Part shown: piece by piece, positions 59,518 through 64,000 of the stretch
Layout of the letters: each line of letters opens with the position of its first letter
Position numbering within the stretch: position 1 is the first letter of the stretch
Source of the DNA: JAHBNG01 sp039028975
GTDB taxonomy: Bacteria > Chloroflexota > Anaerolineae > Caldilineales > Caldilineaceae
Direction: 5' to 3'
Length of the DNA: 64,000 nt
Assembly (NCBI GenBank): GCA_039028975.1
Contig: JBCCHB010000007.1
Coordinates: forward strand, 108,068 to 172,067
Program-made: the position numbers and the translations under genes
Notes under the pieces: model-generated
Database searches by the model: none
Told to the model about the DNA's origin: nothing
Seen by the model: only the letters and a program-made list of their open reading frames with translations

Positions 59518-60918
59518 TTACGCTCCCGTACTCAAAATACGATTCGTAATGCTATCTGCTTTACCCGCCATCGTATCCAATGCATCCTGATCGTCACGCA
59601 GGCCAAAGAGGGCCATCTCGGTGAATGGACTCCAAATGTTGACTGCCATCTCGCGGTAGCCGATGTGGTCATAACCGACGTCGCGACCTGAGCCAGCAAA
59701 TTCCAAGAAGGCTGTGTCGCGGATCAGCGGCTCATCCTGGAGCCACGCCAGATTTTCATTGTAGGAGTTGAGGGCCGTGAGGAAGAATTGTGGGAACTCG
59801 CCATCGGCATCAATGGCATTGTGAAGCGCTTCCTGGCTCTCTGCGCGGGAGTAGACTTCAAGAAGCGACAGTGCTGCGTCCTGAATATCACTTTCCGTGT
59901 AGACGCTAATGATGTGGTTGGCGTTGGCCAGACCGACCCGCTCACCACCAGCGTTGCGAGCGATAGGTGCCCCAATGCCCAATAGATCAGCATTCTCTGG
60001 CTTGCGCAGTCGCATGTTCGGCACCCACCAGGGTCCCTGAATCTCCATGGCGGTAAGACCTTCTACTGTGGGCCAGGTTCCTGGCGGCAGCGTCAACCCC
60101 TCAAGTGGGTTGATCCCATGGACGCGCTTGAGATCAAGATTCCAGCTAAAGGCTTCGGAAAATTCGGGTCCATTAACTGTACATGGACCTGTAATCTTAT
60201 CACTCTGATCAAACTCGCCACCGCCGTTCTGATAGGCGTTAACCGTCATCTGTTCCCAGTCCCAGGTCTTGCCCATGCGCAAACCAGCACGGGTGATGTT
60301 GCCATCGCCATCACGTTGGGTCAGCTTGACCATGGCGTCGAGCAGATCGTCCCAATTATCGGGGAAGTTGTCTGCATCCAGCCCTGCCTCGTCAAAGAAA
60401 TCTTTACGGTAGATGTACATCTTGGTGCCACAGAGTGCTGGATAGCCGACCAGATCCTCACCGATGGTGCAGATATTCCTAAAGCCATCAATCATATCGT
60501 CCCACTGGCCAAGCTCCTTGACAAAGTCCTGCAAGGGCAGACAGTAGCCCGCATGGTATAGACTGCCCCGACCGGCAAAGTTGGCAAAGAGATCCGGCGG
60601 TTCGCCAGCCATGCGTGATGTGATAAATTTGGGTACTAGCTCAGAGTTGGTGACAAAGGTGAATTCTACATCCCAACCGGGGTTCTCCTCAGTAAAGGTG
60701 GAGAAAACTTTCTCGATCAGGGTAGAGCCAAGGGGGTGTTCGGCGGTGTAGTTATCCCACCAGCGAATGGTCTTGCGGTCGGTCATCATAGCGCCTTCAT
60801 CGCTACCCGCAGGTGCCGCACCTGGCGGGGGAACCGTACACGCAGCCAGGAGAGAAGTCCCAGCAACGGCACCGGTCAGCTTGAGCATTTCGCGTCGGGA
60901 TAGTTTGTTGGATAGCAT
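59518..60918 (-). CDS. Extracellular solute-binding protein of a sugar ABC transporter
   Basis: A 466-residue binding protein of the family-1/CUT1 type. The N terminus SRREMLKLTGAVAGTSLLAAC carries a twin-arginine-like motif and a lipobox with Cys27, so it is a Tat-exported lipoprotein. The core PLGSTLIEKVFSTFTEENPG and KFITSRMAGEPPDLFANFAG match the sugar-binding family. AAAGGAG lies 11 bases before ATG 60918. It is the first gene of the transporter run, divergent from the CHAT gene. Confidence 0.92.
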   Translation of the reverse strand: MLSNKLSRREMLKLTGAVAGTSLLAACTVPPPGAAPAGSDEGAMMTDRKTIRWWDNYTAEHPLGSTLIEKVFSTFTEENPGWDVEFTFVTNSELVPKFITSRMAGEPPDLFANFAGRGSLYHAGYCLPLQDFVKELGQWDDMIDGFRNICTIGEDLVGYPALCGTKMYIYRKDFFDEAGLDADNFPDNWDDLLDAMVKLTQRDGDGNITRAGLRMGKTWDWEQMTVNAYQNGGGEFDQSDKITGPCTVNGPEFSEAFSWNLDLKRVHGINPLEGLTLPPGTWPTVEGLTAMEIQGPWWVPNMRLRKPENADLLGIGAPIARNAGGERVGLANANHIISVYTESDIQDAALSLLEVYSRAESQEALHNAIDADGEFPQFFLTALNSYNENLAWLQDEPLIRDTAFLEFAGSGRDVGYDHIGYREMAVNIWSPFTEMALFGLRDDQDALDTMAGKADSITNRILSTGA

Positions 60919-61242
60919 AGTCGTTTCAGTCTCCTTTGGTGGAAAGATATAGAATGGTTTAACGTCATTGAATGAACGATAATACTGAAACCGGTTTGAA
61001 TCTGCTATTTGAGTGGGATATCACCTCGCTTTGGTGTTAGATCACTCGCAATTTAGGCATAATTACGTAGTAGTCGTGAAATGGGAGGGAATAAGTTGCT
61101 TGTCTATAAGGGGGACAGCGTCAGATGAATCGCACATCTCGCTCTTGAGTACTCAAGTATACTATATTCCATAGAATTGTCAACATGGATTTTTTTTGAA
61201 TTTCGGCATCCATCATGCTGAATCTTATGTTATAATGAGGAT
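60919..61242. promoter_or_regulatory. Divergent promoter region with operator-like palindrome
   Basis: A perfect 14-bp palindrome CTTGAGTACTCAAG (61144-61157) lies between the divergent transporter and CHAT genes and is a candidate operator for the sugar transporter. TATAAT at 61231-61236 is a perfect -10 box, 6 bp before the CHAT ATG at 61243, implying a leaderless or near-leaderless mRNA. A weak GAGG is also present just before that ATG. Confidence 0.6.
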
Positions 61243-64000
61243 ATGGAAATCAATCTAATCCCCCAAGCTGATGGCCAAGTTGCCGTGACCTGCAACGGCC
61301 AATCTTCCCACACCTTTGACCTTCTTGCGCTGACGCCCGAACAATCCACCCAACCGACTCATGCTCGGACCGTTCCTCACCCGCTTGACGATCCGGTATC
61401 CTACGGTCAGGCCCTCTATGCCGCGCTCTTTGCTCCAGATTCCCTGGCCCGCCAGACGCTGGAGAGCTACCCGGAACAGATCCTGCTGGTGATTGAGGAG
61501 CCAGGTCTGCAGAGTATTCCGTTCGAGTACGCCTACGGTCCTGATGGCTTTCTGGTGCTGGACCATCACTTTGTGCGCGGCCTGCCGCCTGCCCAGCGCA
61601 TAACGCCTGCTATGGATGATTCTGCAGGTGATTCTCCGGGTGGTCTGCATATTGTGGCCGTCCCTTCCAACCCGCTGCATCGGGATGTGCCGCCGCTGGA
61701 CATTGAGGGGGAGTGGCAGCGGCTGGCCGAGATTGTGGATACCGTGGACCATGCGGTGACCCTGGTGCGCACCCGCCCACCGACCCTGGAGCAGTTGCGT
61801 ACCCTGCTGGCCAATCAGCGCAATCGAATTGTCCACTTCATGGGGCACGGTGTCCCTCCTGATGGTCATGTTGGAGCATGGATTGATCAAAACAATCCAA
61901 CTGAGAGCGCGCTACTCTTTGAAGATGCAACTGGCGCACCGAAGCCAGAAATCGCACGAAATATAGTTCGCCGATTACGAGGTACAGCGTTTTTGGTAGT
62001 GCTTAGTGCTTGTCAAAGCGCAACACCTGGCGAGACCAGTTTTAGCAATATTGCTGCCGCGCTAGTCGCAAACAAAATACCTTATTCGCTGGGTATGAGA
62101 TTCAATATTTTCGATGACGATGCCCGACGCTTTGCGCGGGTCTTCTACAGCGAGCTGGCTCGTGGATCCACCGTGGAAGAGGCGACCCTACAAGCCCGTC
62201 TGGCCCTCTCTGACGGACCCAACGATTGGGCGGTAGGCGTGCCCGTGCTCTACACCTGCCTGGCCCAACCGAACAGTCTGTCAGTTGGCGCGGGCAAACC
62301 ACGCGTCCTGGAAAATCAGCCACCCCTGGAAGTGAGCGCGCTGCCTCGGGCAGAAGGTGCTTTCCAGGGCCGCATCGCCGAACTGATAAAGATTGGCGAT
62401 TTGATGACCGGCGACAGCCGCCCGCAACTGCTGACCATTCATGGCGGCGGTGGCCAGGGCAAGACAGCCCTGGCTCGCGAAGCCGTAGAGCGCTTTGCCT
62501 TTGCTTGGCCGGGCGGGGTTTGGGCCATTAGCCTGGAGATGTTGCCCACCCGCCACGACTTGGTGACTCGGCTGGCCACCTTTTTGGGTATAGAGACCCA
62601 GCAGATGGCCGATGACCATGAGATAGAGCAACAGGTGCTGACCCGCCTGGGCCGACAGCGGACCCTGATTGTGCTGGATAATGCCGAGACCCTGGTGGAT
62701 GCGGTCATGGATAGCCAGATGGAGGGCCAGGTGGAGGGCCATGTTGAGGCGCTGGATCTGGTCGATTTTGTGCTCAATCAGCTAATGGGTACCCGCGCTT
62801 ACCTCCTGGTCACCTCCCGCACCCATCTGGGCTGGTCGGGCGAAGTGGCGCTGGATTTGGGTGGCCTGTCGCCCCAGGAGGGTGCGGCCCTCTTCCGCCA
62901 AAGCGCGCCCCAACGCCGAAGCGATATGGATGCTCCCCTGGCCAGAGCCTTGAGCGAGAAAGTCGACGGGCATCCCCTGGCCCTACGGCTGCTGGGCCGC
63001 ACCTTCAACGAGCTAGCTACGCCTCTAACAGACTTTGTGGCCGAATATGAGAGCCAGCTGATCCAGGCTAGAGACCGCTACCGCCATGAGGACCATCGCC
63101 ACCGCACCCTCTACGCCTCCATTGAGACCAGCGTACGCCACTTGGATGATGAGCTGCGCACCTTGCTGGCTGGTCTTTGGGTCTTTCATGCCCCCTTCTT
63201 GGCCGAAAGTGCGACAGAAATATTTGCCGAAATCTTTGAGGATGAACGTGTACCCGATGGGTTGCACAAACTGTGGCAGCGGGGGCTGCTGGCCCGCCAG
63301 AGCCGTCCCCTGCGTGACGGCACGGTTCTGCTCTACCAACTATTGTCGGTGACCCGACCTTACGTGGAGAAGGTTCTGGCCGTCGACGTCATGCCCGACC
63401 CAGCAGCACGGGCGACGCTCTTGCACCGTTTCGGGTTGGCCTATGCCGATTTGGCAAGGACAATCTACATCAACCTAAATAGCAGTGCCGTACTCATCCA
63501 CGTGGCTCAACAGACGCGGGATGATCTGGCCCGCGGTCACCAACAGATTGATGGCGAAGACCAGGCGCGATACTGGCTGCACTGGGGCTGGATTTTGCGG
63601 CGTTTAGGCGATCCGACGCGGGGATTACAGCTCACCCAGCAGGCGTTGACCTTTGCCCAGGATCATCACCAACGGCTGGCGTTAGAAGCCCTCAACAACA
63701 TGGCTCTGGTGTACGATGCCACGGGCAAGCCGAAGGAGGCGCTGGCGCTCTATGAGCAGGCGCTGCCCATCATGCGTGAGGTGGGCGACCGGGCGGGCGA
63801 AGCCACCACCCTCAACAACATGGCGGGGGTGTATCGTTCCACGGGCAAGCCGAAGGAGGCGCTGGCGCTCTATGAGCAGGCGCTGCCCATCAGGCGTGAG
63901 GTGGGCGACCGGGCGGGCGAAGCCACCACCCTCAACAACATGGCGGGGGTGTATCGTTCCACGGGCAAGCCGAAGGAGGCGCTGGCGCTCTATGAGCAGG
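61243..64000 (+). CDS. CHAT-protease / STAND ATPase / TPR protein (runs off window end)
   Basis: At least 919 residues; no stop before the window ends. The N-terminal half is a CHAT caspase-like protease domain: His in HFMGHG (about 200) and Cys in LSACQSA (about 255). A P-loop ATPase follows with Walker A GGGGQGKT (about 400) and Walker B TLIVLDNAE (about 477), then a TPR array (from about 760) with units NNMAxVYxxTGKPKEALALY repeated. The last units are 120 bp each and identical over the visible part (63811-63930 and 63931-64000), a sign of recent expansion. Such proteins serve as immune sensors or executioners in bacteria. ATG 61243 follows TATAAT directly. Confidence 0.88.
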   Translation, partial: MEINLIPQADGQVAVTCNGQSSHTFDLLALTPEQSTQPTHARTVPHPLDDPVSYGQALYAALFAPDSLARQTLESYPEQILLVIEEPGLQSIPFEYAYGPDGFLVLDHHFVRGLPPAQRITPAMDDSAGDSPGGLHIVAVPSNPLHRDVPPLDIEGEWQRLAEIVDTVDHAVTLVRTRPPTLEQLRTLLANQRNRIVHFMGHGVPPDGHVGAWIDQNNPTESALLFEDATGAPKPEIARNIVRRLRGTAFLVVLSACQSATPGETSFSNIAAALVANKIPYSLGMRFNIFDDDARRFARVFYSELARGSTVEEATLQARLALSDGPNDWAVGVPVLYTCLAQPNSLSVGAGKPRVLENQPPLEVSALPRAEGAFQGRIAELIKIGDLMTGDSRPQLLTIHGGGGQGKTALAREAVERFAFAWPGGVWAISLEMLPTRHDLVTRLATFLGIETQQMADDHEIEQQVLTRLGRQRTLIVLDNAETLVDAVMDSQMEGQVEGHVEALDLVDFVLNQLMGTRAYLLVTSRTHLGWSGEVALDLGGLSPQEGAALFRQSAPQRRSDMDAPLARALSEKVDGHPLALRLLGRTFNELATPLTDFVAEYESQLIQARDRYRHEDHRHRTLYASIETSVRHLDDELRTLLAGLWVFHAPFLAESATEIFAEIFEDERVPDGLHKLWQRGLLARQSRPLRDGTVLLYQLLSVTRPYVEKVLAVDVMPDPAARATLLHRFGLAYADLARTIYINLNSSAVLIHVAQQTRDDLARGHQQIDGEDQARYWLHWGWILRRLGDPTRGLQLTQQALTFAQDHHQRLALEALNNMALVYDATGKPKEALALYEQALPIMREVGDRAGEATTLNNMAGVYRSTGKPKEALALYEQALPIRREVGDRAGEATTLNNMAGVYRSTGKPKEALALYEQ

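Overview
The window looks like a chromosomal segment of a Chloroflexota bacterium, most likely an Anaerolineae/Caldilinea-type lineage. This is inferred from gene content and not from a marker gene: very large secreted SdrD-B-repeat proteins with a short C-terminal FLPL motif, a BTAD/SARP-type ATPase regulator, XisH/XisI proteins, EAD1-formylglycine-enzyme (FGE) fusions, a CHAT-ATPase-TPR protein, paired phytanoyl-CoA dioxygenases with a sugar-phosphate isomerase, and intergenic spaces filled with palindromic repeats. I found no rRNA, tRNA or CRISPR array.

Layout. 0-8 kb holds housekeeping genes: a ProA-like aldehyde dehydrogenase with a PaaI thioesterase, the cobalamin-binding subunit of methylmalonyl-CoA mutase with its MeaB GTPase, a class 3 lipase, HisD and two DUF4342-type proteins. 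8-21 kb holds two giant exported proteins. 21-26 kb is a minus-strand run of small enzymes (GNAT, hydrolase, amidohydrolase) and an AAA/PD-(D/E)XK ATPase-nuclease. 26-30 kb has a BTAD regulator and a DUF5678/retropepsin pair broken by an amber codon.

30-38 kb is an accessory region. Three promoters with identical architecture (helically phased GAAC repeats ending 8 bp before TATCCT, the geometry known for SARP activators) drive three secreted cargos: a glycine-rich tandem-repeat protein, a protein joining an NPP1/NLP cytolysin-like domain to a seven-repeat SBBP propeller, and a lipoprotein with two complete PAP2/haloperoxidase sites. Intact and decayed xisH/xisI copies lie between them.

41-46 kb carries two EAD1-FGE proteins, one with TIR and transmembrane segments. 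Their 3' ends bear the signature of diversity-generating retroelement (DGR) variable regions. A RAYT transposase with flanking REP hairpins sits between them. No reverse transcriptase or template repeat is in the window.

46-61 kb starts with a sulfotransferase remnant, a MITE, hypothetical genes and two APH-fold kinases. A minus-strand catabolic and uptake cluster follows: binding protein, two permeases, sialidase-like protein, VOC, DJ-1, sugar-phosphate isomerase, two PhyH dioxygenases, an Ldh-type dehydrogenase and a kinase. Its junctions are loaded with simple repeats and a MITE-like palindrome. The window ends inside a CHAT-ATPase-TPR gene whose 120-bp TPR units are nearly identical. The EAD1-FGE, EAD1-TIR-FGE and CHAT-ATPase-TPR proteins all resemble bacterial conflict or immune components.
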